Assembly (NCBI GenBank): GCA_025890175.1
Contig: JANPYM010000005.1
Coordinates: forward strand, 2,897,041-2,961,040
DNA: 64,000 nt
DNA from: Ciborinia camelliae
Lineage: Eukaryota; Ascomycota; Leotiomycetes; Helotiales; Sclerotiniaceae
Reading direction: 5' to 3'
The first letter of the stretch is position 1. The number at the start of each line of letters is the position of its first letter. Both the position numbers and the translations under genes were made by a program. The notes beneath the pieces were generated by a model that saw only the letters and a list, made by a program, of their open reading frames with translations, was not told the origin of the DNA and made no database searches. Below, one piece after another: positions 36,884-50,872 of this stretch.

Positions 36884-39378
36884 TCAAGGATTATAACTAT
36901 TCATAACGGCCCAAAAACTATCCTGACTCAAATCACCTTCAAACTGCCAAGGTTCTTGTTGCTGTTGCGGTTGCGATTGCGCCGCCGCATACATATTTGC
37001 ATTAGCATCCGTCCCCGGGGTCTGGAATCCTTGATAATGCAAATCATAATTATTTCCAAAGTTCGTGCTCAAATCATTAAAGATAAGATCATGAATAGGT
37101 TGCAACGGAGCGATCGAGGCAAGATCGAAATTATGAGGCATCAGATTACTAGCAGCAGCAGAGGTGAATTCCCAAGCGGGCGAGGCATTGAGATTGGGAG
37201 AGGTGAGATTTTGTATCGTGGGAAGGTTGTAATGACTTCCATTTGCGGAATTGGCCGAGGAGATGGTGGTGGTGGAAGGATCGATAGATGATGCGGGGGA
37301 ATGGTAAGATTGGGATGCTGATGTAGATGTCCCTGATCGGACGGCTTGTGAACTAGCAACTGTTGATGATGGATTGGATCCGATATCTGATGGGGTTGAT
37401 GGCTGAGGTTTGGTCGTTCCTAATGCTTTCTTCAAACGAATGTTTATTGCTTTAAGTACACCTGCTGCTGTGTTGGCGATTGCATTGTGACCAATCATGG
37501 TTTGAAATCTTTCCATGGTCCAATCATAATGTTGCAGGGTGCTATCAAGGAGGTCTCTGTTTTCAAAGGGATGTAAGATGTAAATGGCAGCCGAGAGGAT
37601 GATAGCGTCAAAGGTATTGAGGACAAGATTGAACATCTTCCAATGTTTTGTCTGTAGCAGAGCGAAATACTCACGCTGCACACGTAGGATGTCCAGACCA
37701 GCTTCAAGAGCAGAACGGCGACTCGAAACAGAAATGCAAATATATGGTCTATGAAGAGCCATTGTTGTAAACGCAGCACCGTTTTGAAAAATCAATCTAC
37801 AAGGCGGGAGCCAGTAACAATCAGGATGAGAGTCCCAACTTGTATCGGGATCTTCAGCTTTAAAATAGGGTGGACAGTGCTCATGAATGTGCTTTATGTT
37901 ATTGTGCATCGTCTGCACCTTGAGTGCGTCACTAGGCTGTGGACCCGCTTTCTCAAGGTAATATATATCCCACAATGGAGCCATAACCTCGACATACCAC
38001 AGCAGCATCGTTAAAGGCGTGGGCATATCTGTAGATGAGCGCGCTACAGGAGGGGTCTTGCGTCGATCTTCAATGGTCGCTGGTATGGGGGCGTCGATAG
38101 GGAAAGGTGGTCTTGGGTCACGCATATCTAACGTAGTGGGTCGACCAAGAATTAATGCCATGTGTACATCCCATAAAGCAAGTACAAGCCAAACTCTCCT
38201 TCGGAGTTGTTGATGCCATAGATGCTCATATCCATCTTCAGGTTTGTGACGTTGAGGTTGGTAACTATCCTTATGTAATTCAATCTCTTGAGCGTCTTTA
38301 ATCGTTTGGGATAAAGAATGCCAACTTTCAGGAAGCATTCCACTATATTTCAGAAATGATGCTCTGATAAATCCTGCTTGGACAGTTACAAGAGTAGTAT
38401 TGCGTTTGCCTAGTAATGTCAAGATGCTCACTCCTGAATCGCTATAATCGGCTGCAAGATCATCGAATGACATGCCCGCTGCATACTTGAGGGATTCTAG
38501 GCTTGGGTCGTAATCTGCTGGTTGAAATAGTAAGGCCGTAGCCAGACATTGGAATAGGAGAGCGGGAAAGAATTGTAGATCTGCAGGTAGTTCCTGTGGT
38601 CCTTTATTCAAAGTTGCAAAAGATAAATTGTTCCAATTCCGGAGGTGATCTCGGAACGTCCCCTCATCTAACAGATAATATTGAAAGTTGACCTCGTGGA
38701 AGAAAGTTTTTAGAAGCATATCAATATAGGGCCGAGAGGGTAGCTGTCGTATTAAGCTTTTGTAATTTTCCCGAAGGCCACTATTCTCTGCTGTTGCTAC
38801 GCAATGGGATGTCACCACTGCTCCATCGTTGACCTCGGCCTCTATCTTCTTAAAGATTCCGAGTGTGGTATTTGAATGACACCCATTTGACTTTGCATAT
38901 CCTAGAGCACTGATTTTTGCCACGGAATCCGATTCGAGCTGTGCGCCTTTCCCATATTCTCCATTGTCGGGCGACCTTAAGTCATCCAGTAGCTGTTGTT
39001 TCCTCGCGGATTCATTCTCATATTGGCAAACATCTTGTTTATTGCGATTGACGCAATTCGAACATGGAAATTGACGGTCGCACTAGAAATGGCATCAGAC
39101 TTCTCATCCTTCCAAATATAATGAGAATAAGAAAGAACCTTTTGTTTGCGCCTATGGCACTCGGTGCATGAGATCACGACTCTCTTCCTCTTCTTTGGGG
39201 CTTTCGGTGGAGCATCCGTTCTTGTTGTAGTTTCCGGGCCCGATGTCAAGTTGTTTCCAGGTGCAGCAGCTTGTAAATTGTGGTTGGGATCAAGATTGAG
39301 ACTCGAGTAAAATTCGTCGCATGCGGCTTGGCGATCAGGATCAGGCTTCATGTTGTCCGAAGTTTCAGGCCTTTGCAT
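36884..39378 (-). CDS. Zn2Cys6 transcription factor with fungal_trans domain
   Basis: Two exons (39378-39139 and 39082-36884, intron 56 bp, GT-AG) give 812 aa. It is a nuclear DNA-binding regulator. Seen: a basic patch APKKRKRVV (59-67) and a complete binuclear zinc cluster C-x2-C-x6-C-x5-C-x2-C-x8-C at C71, C74, C81, C87, C90 and C99. The intron splits the cluster exactly before the third Cys. A long helical middle region follows, with RPYIDMLLKTFFHEVNFQYY, QQLRRRVWLVLALWDVHMAL and LILGRPTT, typical of the fungal-specific transcription factor domain (about 190-600). The C-terminal third is rich in Ser, Thr, Asn and Gln and suits an activation region. The start is the ATG at 39378 (A at -3); the frame remains open a little further upstream but without an ATG. 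The target genes are unknown; the nearest gene on the same strand is the P450, 4.1 kb away. Confidence 0.94.
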
Positions 39379-42300
39379 GATGAAGTTCGAAAGATTGTTC
39401 CTCGGGGAATGTTTTCTTCCCGCCACTCGCAATATCGATTGCCGATCGATATTGCGATTATCGCAGAGTGTAAGTTAACCTTGACTCGACGGAGTACTCG
39501 AATTGGTCGCGGGTCGAAGTGTTGAAGTAGGTATGAGTCGTGAGAGGACAGTACCCCTGGGGCAGTACTCGATTGTGTTGTGTTCGCAGGAGGGAATTCG
39601 GTTCTTATGGAATGCGTAATCGAATCTGACAACACCGGCAGCTTACAGTAGGTAGGTCTTCCGTCTTCTTTGTAGCTTCCATAGAGGTTTGATTCGTCGT
39701 ACTGTATGTATCCTTGAAGCCAATTGGATCAAATCCTTGTAGATCTTATGAGGTACAGAATCGGACTTAAGCACTCTACATTTGTTGATGCAAACGCCGT
39801 AAAAAAAAGTTGGAGGTGGGAAGAGGCGATGAAAGAGAACTTTATTATTACCTATGCAGCTGGAGCACTTGACTGCCGCCTTAGGTGAGATCGGGTGTCG
39901 GGTGTGAGGCGGGTGGGCGTGGGAGGTGAACGGCCTGAGGCCAAATAATATATGTCAGCACGACATGCCACCCGGTAAGCTGGTGAAAATGTCGATGACT
40001 CGATACCCATAACGGAAATGGTCAAGGTATGCTGGTGCAACGGATGGTGTTATTCGAACTTCCGAACACGGCCCAACTTTTAGACTTTTTGATTTCCAGC
40101 CAGATTATTCCTTGATATCAAATTTTCGATTCATGCTCCTCCCTAGTAGGTTTGGGTTTGTATATAACGTTATAGTAACATGTGTATTTGCTCATCATTT
40201 CTATTAATAATCCCATTTGCATGATTCCTTGGAGAATCAAAATCCAAATTTTCTGAAAAATAATATCTATGGTAGGTGTGGCTACGTAGGTAGAGCAGGT
40301 AGAGCAGGTAGAGCAGGTAGATAGGGACCTACCTAGGGACTCGGGAGGTTAAAGTTATTAGTCTTGGACCTTGCGAAATTGGAATGGGAGTATCCGTCCC
40401 ACGTGTGTGTCCTTAAGGCACGATGTGATGAGATTATTTATGAGCAGGGAAGGTTTTTGGAGTAAGGTATCGATCGGTAGGCACGTGATAGAATTTGATG
40501 AAAACATCCTTGGCCAGAATATCCATATGATTGATATATGTACCTAGGTACCTCCTACCTACCTCCTACCTACCTAGGTATTTAGGTATTGAGACCAGAC
40601 CATGCATGAGAATAGATGAGATGAAACCAGAGAAGTCACGAGATCAGTCACACGAGGGGAGGAAAGGCTTTATCGAGTGAACGGTACCTACACCTAATTA
40701 ATTAAAATGGTAGCTACGAGCAGGTACCTACCTGGGTCCACACTCCAGCTGGTGTTTGAACATGAGGTTTTGGATGTTGAGAGTGGTAAACAGGTAAAAT
40801 ACCTAGGTAGGTCACTAGGTAGGTATTGAACTATTTATTACTATGAGCCACCCAGGGATCCAGCTGAGTATTATACCTATGCGAGGCTCAAAGTGTACCG
40901 ACCCCGTACAATACCAGTAATGATTATCAGATTTTGGAACACCCTACAGCACGACCTCCTAGGTCATACATGTGACATGATATGATATGCAACTGTGGGT
41001 TCCGGGATATATTCATCTTTTCCCCCATTAGTCTTTTTTCTTAACAGGGTGACTCAACAGTACCGGGACCACTATATCAATTATGATGAAGAAAGGCTAA
41101 AAAAAAACATAGGTAGGTAGGTAGATAGGTGGTAGGTATATATAGATTTCTCGTTGATCTTTTGCTCATTGATTCTTTTCATAGGTACTAGGTAGGTACG
41201 TAATTCAATTAATTGTTTTGAATCATCATGATTTTTATAAAAATTACCTATATATAGATTATGGATAGAAGGATAGGGTGACTAAGTATATATATATATA
41301 TATATATAGGTAGATGTGACTCGAAGGATTGAATCTAGATATCTGTTACCGGTGCTGATAATAAACTTTGGATGCTGGTCACCATCTATGATCTGTTCTA
41401 TCGGTGAGAAAGGAAGTTGAGTGAAGAAAAGAATTCCTTTCATCTAGAAACTCTATTCGGATTCCTAGATACACACCACCGAATATACGATACCAGTTGA
41501 GTTTGATGCAATATGACGTATTCGGAGAGTGTTGATCTTTTTTTCCGAGATCCAGACCACCACCCAACTTTTTGATCTTCCTCTTTCCTGTCGGTGTCCT
41601 GTCCAGTAAAGTTCTGTCTTGACTCGTCTTTTCTATCCCCATAAATGCTCATTGGGTACAACTTGCATTTTTACTTTCTCCTGCGAGATTCCCAAAATTG
41701 TGCAATACGGTGCGATCCCATCCAGGACAAATTACCACACCAGAGAATAGAATTCTATCCAGTCTAGATTTATCCAGGACGAAAGGGTGGACTTCAAAAT
41801 CTTTATTTCTCTTGGTATTTTCCTTCATACCCAATATCACCAGCCACAAGTGATTTATTATTTACAACCTAACGACCTACTCCTCAACCAAAGTGCAGAG
41901 AGCAGAGAGCAAAGAGCAAACAAAGATCAAATACTACATACCAAAGAGCAAAGATCAAATACCAAAGATCAAATACCAAATACCAAATACCAAATACCAC
42001 ATACCACATCCTGGATACTAGATATTGAATTCTTGATCTTGAATACTTTAATCCTACCTTACCTTACCCTTAACCTTAACCTCACGTTACCCACTTCCAT
42101 TCTATTATTCTCTCACTTGACCGATTGAATCATATACATATTTTATTCAACCACTGACCCATACATCTTGGTTGGTTTCATGTTGGTTCGCTCACTCATA
42201 GGAGCATTTATTGAGTGGAGGGGTTGAATTGATCAATGCATGCATGCAAACAATTAAAACCATGTTAGTAAATGTCTAACCACGACCAACTCCAACTCCT

Positions 42301-42538
42301 ACTCACTCCTTGTCTTTTCCATTAACTTTTCTGTCCAATCAATCTACCATCGCAATAGTCAAATAGTCAAATACTAATTATCGCTTTCATTAAAAAAACA
42401 GATTTCACTTCCCTCGACTTTCCCTCCCTATAGACTCCATTCTTCCATTCTTCTTAACTTCTTCCCTTCTTGACCCCCCCCTTCGGGCTGTTAAAATTCA
42501 TCCTGGCTGGCTAGCCTTTCCAGTAGGACGAAGCGCAG
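39379..42538. other. Divergent promoter region with many CCTAGG palindromes
   Basis: No gene seen in 3.1 kb between the divergent regulator and histidine kinase genes. It is dense in TACCTAGGTA and GTAGGTAG words (40275-40320, 40543-40580, 40800-40830, 41110, 41195) and has (TA)n near 41290. At 41940-42010 there are tandem ACCAAATACCAAAT words, and the last few hundred bases are CT-rich, suiting a promoter for the kinase gene. Confidence 0.6.
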
Positions 42539-45500
42539 ATGGCGCCGGTAGCAGCAGCAATTGCGCTTTCGCGTTCGCATGTTGAGGGCATTTCCGATGC
42601 TGCAAGATCGAGGGAATTGTACAAGTATGTTTGTTCATTGATTAGGTACTCTAAACGTGTTGCACAATTCGAGCAAGAACTCTCAATAGAGTCACAAAGC
42701 TTCACAGCTCACATAGATGAAAACAAAAGATATCCATCTCAAAGATTGATGTGGATGGCACGCTACTCACTCATTCATTTTGTTTTTTGGTACCGTCAAC
42801 TCACCAAACCGCTACTGACTTACATTGCTTGATAGGTACTACCAACCCCATGCCCCTATTAATACCGAATCATGTTTCCCAGCACCTCGGACATCTACAG
42901 AGCACAGCAATCCCGAGCTCGGAGTCCAATCTCACATTACTTCTACCAAAATTTCCTCTCCAGATACATCATTAACTGCATTCTGCCAGCTAGTATCTTG
43001 GAGGTTGGAAGCTCAAAGAACAATGATCAGGTAATTTGAAGAGAGACATCTTGGTTTCTTCAAAGCTGATATAGTCTTCTAGTCTCATCGATGATGGCAC
43101 ACAGTATTTTATTGCAGAAAGCACCAAATCACTGGATCTGGTGGATGCAACCAAGCACAAACCAGGTGATGAATTGTGGCTAGGCTGTACTTCTGTGACA
43201 AAGACTGGTAGATTGTGTGAGAGGTATGATGGATTAATACCTGGAAATACAGTCAAGCCGTCGACTTTGTTTAATCTTTCTTACAGGACTATCGAGACTG
43301 CTCCGACAACATTGGGAGAGGAATATCCTTCATTCATTGTGAATGATTTAACATTAGATGATAGATTCAATCAATTTTCTTTTGTGACCGAACCACCATA
43401 CCTCAAATTTTATGCAGGTGTTCCACTCATCACCAAACGAGGCATACCGATCGGAAGTTTGTTTGTGGTTGATAGTCATCCTCGATCAGGGTTATCAAAG
43501 GATGAGATCTCTTTTATGGGCACAATGGCTAGCACGGTTATGAAACATCTAGAGATGACCCGAGAGGTAGAAGAACATCGACGTGGGATGAAGATGAGCA
43601 GAGGTCTTGCATCATTTGTGGAAGGTCGTGCAGAACTTGAAGAGGCCGATGTGGATTTTGAAGATGGAGGAGAAGGTACAAAGATTGTTGGCCAGTTTGA
43701 AACGGATACTGGTATCAGACGACAAAAGTCAAAATCCTCATCCAACAAAGGATCAGGAATGTCAAGTACCACTTCACTTTCCCTCCACGATAACACGGAA
43801 AGAGGATATATAAGCTCAACTTCATTGGCCACCACGAGGACAGATGACACAAGTATGACAGCTTCCCATCAATCGGCCTCATTGGAAATCGGACAACCAG
43901 ACATTGAGCCTGTGCCACAGCCTTCCTCTTTTGGAGAAACCTCTACCACCGAGCCATCACCTTGTGATACATGCAAAACAGATACCCCTGATGATGAATT
44001 TACCGAGGCATCCGCTTTGAAGCTCCTATTCTCTCGTGCCTCAAACCTCATCAGAGAGGCATTCGAGGTGGATGGTGGAGCAGTATTCTATGATGCACAA
44101 AAGGGGTTCAGCACCGATGTGATGCAAGCCACTAATTTGGAATCTTCTAGTTCTCGGGATCTTACTGACTGCCAGACAAGTGGAGACGAGGATTTCCAAC
44201 CCAGATTCAACCCTCGATCCTCAATCTCGCGACTCCCAGCTGATGGGGAAAGATCCTTCACTCGGTCATCCACAATGTCGACAACCCGAGAGATAGAGAT
44301 TTTAGGATTTTCCACCCCAGAGGCATCATCAATCAATGGTGATGCATATCCTGGGGCTCACTCCTTCTTACCATTTGAGGAGAAATCACTACATAATTTC
44401 TTGCGCCGATATCCACGCGGAAAGCTATGGACTTTTGACTCGGATGGGTCTATATCTTCAGCCTCAGATGATGAGATTCTCAAACTTTATCACCTTCCCG
44501 TAGGACAGTGCAAACCTCAGGCACGTGGAAGAAGTAAAATTGTCAAGGCCGAAGCAGATGGAAGATTCTTGTCAAATCATTTTCCTGGTGTTCGCCAATT
44601 ATTATTTGTTCCACTTTGGGATGCTGGTCGCTCTCGCTGGCTCAGTGCGTGCTGTGTTTGGTCGACAGAGCCCACTCGTGTTCTATCTAAGCAGAATGAA
44701 TTGTCATTTCTTAGTGCGTTTGGCAATAGTGTCATGGCTGAATGTTCTCGCATCAGTACCGAAGTTGCTGATCAGAAGAAAAGCGACTTTATTGGAAGCA
44801 TATCGCATGAGCTGCGCTCACCACTTCATGGAATACTAGCCTCTGCTGAAATATTGGATGACCTTTCATTGCCAAATTTAGCACAAGAACTCATCGAGAC
44901 GATTGATAGTTGTGGGCGCACACTTCTAGACACCATTGTGAGTCCTTGGCCACCACTGAGGAGTTTACTCCCATTCCCCTCTTTCATCCTGCTCCCATGC
45001 TTTTAGTTGAATATTGCTGATCACTTTGTCTAGAATCACATTCTAGACTTTTCGAAAATTAGTAGTCTTGAAAAGAATTGGCGCAGAAATCGTCGAGGTA
45101 CGGCTAAACGGTTGTCACAATCTAGTAGCGCTGGTCCCCTGGCTTTACAACAAGCTGATTTACCCATGATAAATTTGTATGCACCTGTGGATGTAGCAGT
45201 ACTCTGTGAAGAGGTGGTTGAAAGTGTTTTTGCTGGTTATGTTTTCCAAAATGTCACCGCTAAAACTTTCGACATGGTTCATGACCTGCACGACAAGAGC
45301 TCCGACTCGAAAAAGCACTCGGCTTCCTCGCTTGCTACGCCACCTGCCGCAAATCAATCCCCACAAGTGTCAGTCGTCTTGGATATCGCCCGAGATGACT
45401 ACAATTTTACTACACAACCTGGGGCATTCCGAAGAATCATCATGAACTTACTCGGCAATGCTTTGAAGTACACGTCGCATGGTTATGTACGAGTTAAATT

Positions 45501-47181
45501 GGAGACTGCCCAACTAGAAGATCTCAACATTTCTGGTGGCGAGAAGACCCCGAGATCTCTGATAATATTGACAGTGTCAGATACCGGCAAGGGTATATCT
45601 AGCGAATTCCTGCGATCAAAGCTCTTTACCCCTTTCGCCCAGGAGAACACACTTTCCAGCGGAACCGGATTAGGACTTTCAATTGTGAGGAGCATCATTA
45701 ATTTACTGGAAGGAGATATCACAATCGATAGTGAGCTTGGACGCGGTACTGGTGAGTGGCCCTGGATTTTCCAGCTGCACAAATATATCATGTTGATATA
45801 GGGCTAATTAATTTCTTCTCTAGAGGTCAGAGTAACTTTGCCACTTCTTCGTGAGATACCAAAAGATACGTCAATTCCAGCTACACCAAAGGCTGTTACT
45901 TCGTTATTGCGTGAGACGGACGAATCAATATCGCTATTGCGAAGCCAGATAAATGGCCGTGAAGTGGGTCTCTTTAATTTCAACCCTCCTACCAGGGACC
46001 CCGCACTCGCAAAGAAGGGAAGGTTTCTCGAAGCATCCATCAGAAACTTCCTCACGAATTGGTACGGTCTAAAAATCGTGCCAATGTCGGAAAACCCAGA
46101 TATTATCTTAGCCAATGCTCCGGATTTATCTGTTCTCATGAACCTCCGCAAGAAGCTTCCGGGTCAGAATAAACCATCGATCCTGGTTCTATCGCCACAT
46201 TCCTCGCGCTTCAACCACTCATTCGCGGAAGCTGGCATCAAAGGCAACGTCACTGTGGTAGCGAAACCAGTCGGTCCTCTAAAACTCGCAAGAGCTCTTC
46301 TATCTTGTCTCGAGGGTGCAACAAAGGCAAGCGGCATGGTTATCACGCCCGATCCGTCTGCCATCGAACAACCTAGCACCAATGACCTTAGTAACGTCTT
46401 TGAGGATCTACTTATCTCTTCTCAAGGAGGCGAAGTTTTGGATAACAGTCGAATGGCGGCTGATAGCGAAAATGCGCGTAAGGCTATTGAATCACCAACT
46501 CCAAATGCACTCGTCGAGAAAGGGAAAGAATTCCCCTTCCCTTTGTCCACGGGAGGTCCAGTCTCCCCTCCACGTATAGAACCTTCCTCGGACGATATCG
46601 TTACTACTCCCACAGCTTTGACCTTTGGTCTCATTTCGAAGTCTCATTTTGAATCTAGAAACGTGACTAGTCCAACATCTAGTTCTTCAACCGCAACCTC
46701 TCGCGCACGTCAATCCTCAATAGTTGCCGTGACTCTTGACCCTCTCGCCCCCAGCTTACTTCTAGTAGATGACAACATGATAAATCTCAAACTCCTACGC
46801 CATTTCATAACAAGATTAGGCTACACGACAGTTCACGAAGCGGAGAATGGATTGGAAGCTGTTAAGAAAGTTGAGGAGCGACCAGAGGGATACGATATCA
46901 TTTTCATGGATATAAGCATGCCGGTTCTGGATGGATTCGATGCAACGAGGGAGATTAGGAAGTTGGAGAAATCAAGACGAGAGCGAGCGATAGCAAATGG
47001 TGAAGGTGATGGGGGTAGAAAGAAAAATGAAGCACTTGTGATTGCTCTCACGGGACTAGCAGGTAAAGATGATGTGGATAAGGCGAGGGATTGTGGTATT
47101 GATCTGTTTATGACGAAACCGGTGGCTATGAAGGAGGTCAGGAAGATGTTGGAGAATTGGAGGGCCAACCAGAAAGATTAA
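42539..47181 (+). CDS. Hybrid histidine kinase with GAF and receiver domains
   Basis: Five exons (42539-42624, 42836-43030, 43083-44937, 45034-45751, 45824-47181), all GT-AG with matching phases, give 1403 aa. Hybrid kinases sense a signal, autophosphorylate on His, pass the phosphate to an internal Asp and then to a phosphotransfer protein feeding a MAPK or regulator. Seen: a GAF-like sensor (about 85-235, with FYAGVPLITKRGIPIGSLFV); a long Ser/Thr-rich linker; the H-box FIGSISHELRSPLHG (His about 669); the N-box MNLLGNALKYTS (about 850); G1 SDTGKGIS (about 892); G2 GTGLGLSIVRS (about 921); and a C-terminal receiver (about 1260-1395) with LLVDDN, the phospho-acceptor Asp in IIFMDISMP (about 1314) and MTKP. 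There are no membrane segments, so it is probably cytosolic. All catalytic residues are present. The fungal kinase group was not assigned. The first intron, 211 bp, is the least certain part. Confidence 0.95.
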
Positions 47182-50046
47182 AGTGGGTGATGAGCCATGG
47201 GTTTTGAAGTTAATTGGACGAGATATTATTTGGATTGGAGGATTGAAGGATAGAAGGGTGGGAAAACGAGCACATTCGTACGAGATGAAGACGAGAACGA
47301 GAAATGAACTTGCATTTGGAGGGGTGGCGTTTCATGGAAATACCCAAAGAAAAGAAAATTGGGTCGTTGCGTATTTTAGGACTTGTAACAACAATAGGGT
47401 TGCATGAGGGGGATAGCATGGCGTTTGGTATGGCGCTTTTGAGAAGGGGGGATTGTGGGAGGACAAAAATAAGTTGGATGGATGGCTTGATATGATATGG
47501 AATGGGATAGGAGGGGATGCAATGGAATGCATTGGAATGGCTGTGGTGATTTATATACCCGGGGATTGGGGGTGAGATGGATGGATATGGATATGGATAC
47601 GGATACGGCTATGGATATGGATTGATGAGGTGATGATGTGATTAATGGGATGGGGATGGGGATGGATGCAATGGGAAAGGGGATGTGATGGATGATTGAA
47701 TGGATGAATGGCACGAATAGATATGTATTGTATGAAATAATGAGTTTTTGATAGATAGTAGATAGGTAGATAAATAACGAATAAATAACGATATTGATAC
47801 CATTAATGATATGTATAAGGATAGATTTCGATAGAGTTTTGAAAGTGAGTGAGTGAGTGAGTGGTATGGTACGGTAGATTAATGAATGGATGAATAAATG
47901 TTTTAAGGAGATATGTATAGTTGGTTGGTTTGTTGGATGGATGGTTTCTTGATATCTTGGTATCTTGGTATCTTGGTATCTTACAAGGTATATAGCGGGG
48001 CCTCGAGATGTGGTTGTGGTTGTGGTTGAGGTTGAGATTGGAATGGATAGATAGGCAGGTGTTGGAATAGAAGGGAAAGGAAGTGGAAGTGAAATAGAAT
48101 GGAGAGAGGTGGAGAGAGGTATGTGAGTATGAGTACAGTGGGATATATGAATATTTATCTACCAAGGTCATCAGGGTTGGTGGGTGGGTTTTAAATACTA
48201 TAAGATATTATGAGGCTTGGTTTAATGGTAGGGAGGATAGAGGGGAGGGATGGGTACAGGGATGTGGGATGGGAGGAGTAGGTATGTTGTGGATATATTG
48301 ATGAGTGGATATATGGATGGATGGATGAAGGGATGGATATGAGGGGTAGGTAGGTGGGAAGGGATAGGTGGGAAGGGATGGGTGGATGGAGGTGGTATTG
48401 GAAGTGGTGGTAGTGGTGGTAGTGGTGGTAGTGGTGGTAGTGGTGGTAGTGGTGGTAGTGGTGGTAGTGGTGGTAGTGGTGGTAGTGGTGGTAGTGGTGG
48501 TAGTGGTGGTAGTGGTGGTAGTGGTGGTAGTGGTGGTAGATGAGAGAGAGAGAGAGAGAAAGAGTGGAGGTGGGAAGCTGTATATTTTGATGGTTTGCTG
48601 GGGGAGAAGAGGAGAATGAGGGAGGGGGAGGATGAGAGAGATGAAGACGAGGCAGATGAGGATGAGGGTGAGAGTGAGGATGAGGACGAGGGTTTGAAAG
48701 TGTTAGCATTAGGAGTATAATGTAAGATTATTTCCATGTTTTATTTTCATTTTTTTTCATTTTTTTCATTTTGATATTTCAAGTTTTTTGTTTTTATTTG
48801 GTGATAAAGAATAAGACAGAGAATGGGATTGGGTATCGAGTATAGAGTGATATATAGGTAGCTAGGTCTTGTCTTTTTGAGATACGTGGACAGTACTGAT
48901 AGATAGTACTGGTAGATAGGTGAGTGAGTAAGTAGATATATTTATATACTGGCCTGTACCTAACCTATTCTATTTATTCTATACCCTCTCATGCTTCTTG
49001 TCCGTCCCATCTGAGTAGCTAGCTAGCTGCCTGAATGTACCTATGAGTATGTCAGTATTTAATCTTTTCTATTATATTATTATTGTTGTTGTACTCATCG
49101 TTTCGTAGGTAGGTAGGCAGGGAAAGTTGGTAAATCTATAGGATAGTTAGCATCTACCTACCTTTGTAGATAGGTATAGATTTTCTTTTAATTATCGATT
49201 ATGGATTATGGCATATAGTACAACATTATTACCACGACTGGCCACGGGACTATAATAAGTATTGTTCATATGGTATAGACATCGTAGTAAAGGTTATTAT
49301 GACTAAGGATTTAAGTTCTATGGAGTCACTAGATTCTATATAAGAGAATCGTGATGATTAATCAATAAATACTAAGCTAACTCCTGGATATAGAGCATTC
49401 ATAACAACAATAAATTTAGATTAGATAGATCCTGATGTAGATAGGTAGCTGAAGGTCCTTGATATTCGATCTTGATATCATTCATGTCTATAGTCTCCAA
49501 ATAAAACTAGGTATCCTTGAACCTAAAGTATACTCCGTATACAATTTGAGATTAAAAGGAATGGAAAATTCCAAACTCAAACTCCTTGCTCGCTCGCTCT
49601 AATTCCATGAAGTCCTGTGGTTGTATCATAATTACCTAACATATAGAGTCCCTAGGTAGCCAGCCAGCCATTAAAAAATTCACCATTATATAAGTTACGG
49701 AGTATGAGCATACATCTAGTTCAAGCTCAGACTTGAATAGATTATTTATTGTTGAGCGTATTTTATCTTTTATATTTTACCTAGCCGTGATTAATATAAA
49801 GAAAGTTAAACCTATGTAATCGTAATCGTAATCGACAACTTCCCATGTGGCTTGCTAATAAATACCAACCGGAGTCTTTTAAAAATATGTACAATACAAG
49901 ATCTCATCAATGTTCCCATGTTGTCTTCTGTTCTACTCTCCTGTGGTGCCACCTCCTCCTCTATGTACACCGGTAGCACCACATCCCATGCCATCATATC
50001 ATATCATAACTCATTCAACCCTTCCACACAATTCAACCCCCCGCAT
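47182..50046. other. Intergenic, G-rich repeats
   Basis: No gene seen in 2.9 kb. From 47500 to 48700 the plus strand is strongly purine-rich: (GGATAT)n near 47580, (TCTTGGTA)n near 47945-47980, (GTGGTT)n near 48010, the 9-bp array at 48403-48539 and (GA)n at 48541. Long open frames across it are an artefact of the repeats. From 48700 to 50046 the sequence is AT-moderate and featureless. Confidence 0.6.
48403..48539. repeat. 9-bp array AGTGGTGGT, about 15 units
   Basis: Fifteen nearly perfect copies of AGTGGTGGT stand in a row, followed by GATGAGAGAGAGAGAG. G-runs at regular spacing on one strand could form triplex or quadruplex-like structure. No coding evidence. Confidence 0.95.

Positions 50047-50872
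<826 letters not shown>

Noticed and set aside
30264..39378. P450 plus Zn2Cys6 regulator as a secondary-metabolite cluster
   Set aside because: No backbone synthase, terpene cyclase or transporter is present, and 4.1 kb of repeats separates the two genes. Neighbouring genes are unrelated.
48191..48737. Long minus-strand frames over the AGTGGTGGT array
   Set aside because: The frames are open only because the repeat unit is a multiple of three. The products are monotonous Tyr/His or Pro/Leu repeats with no domain or intron logic.
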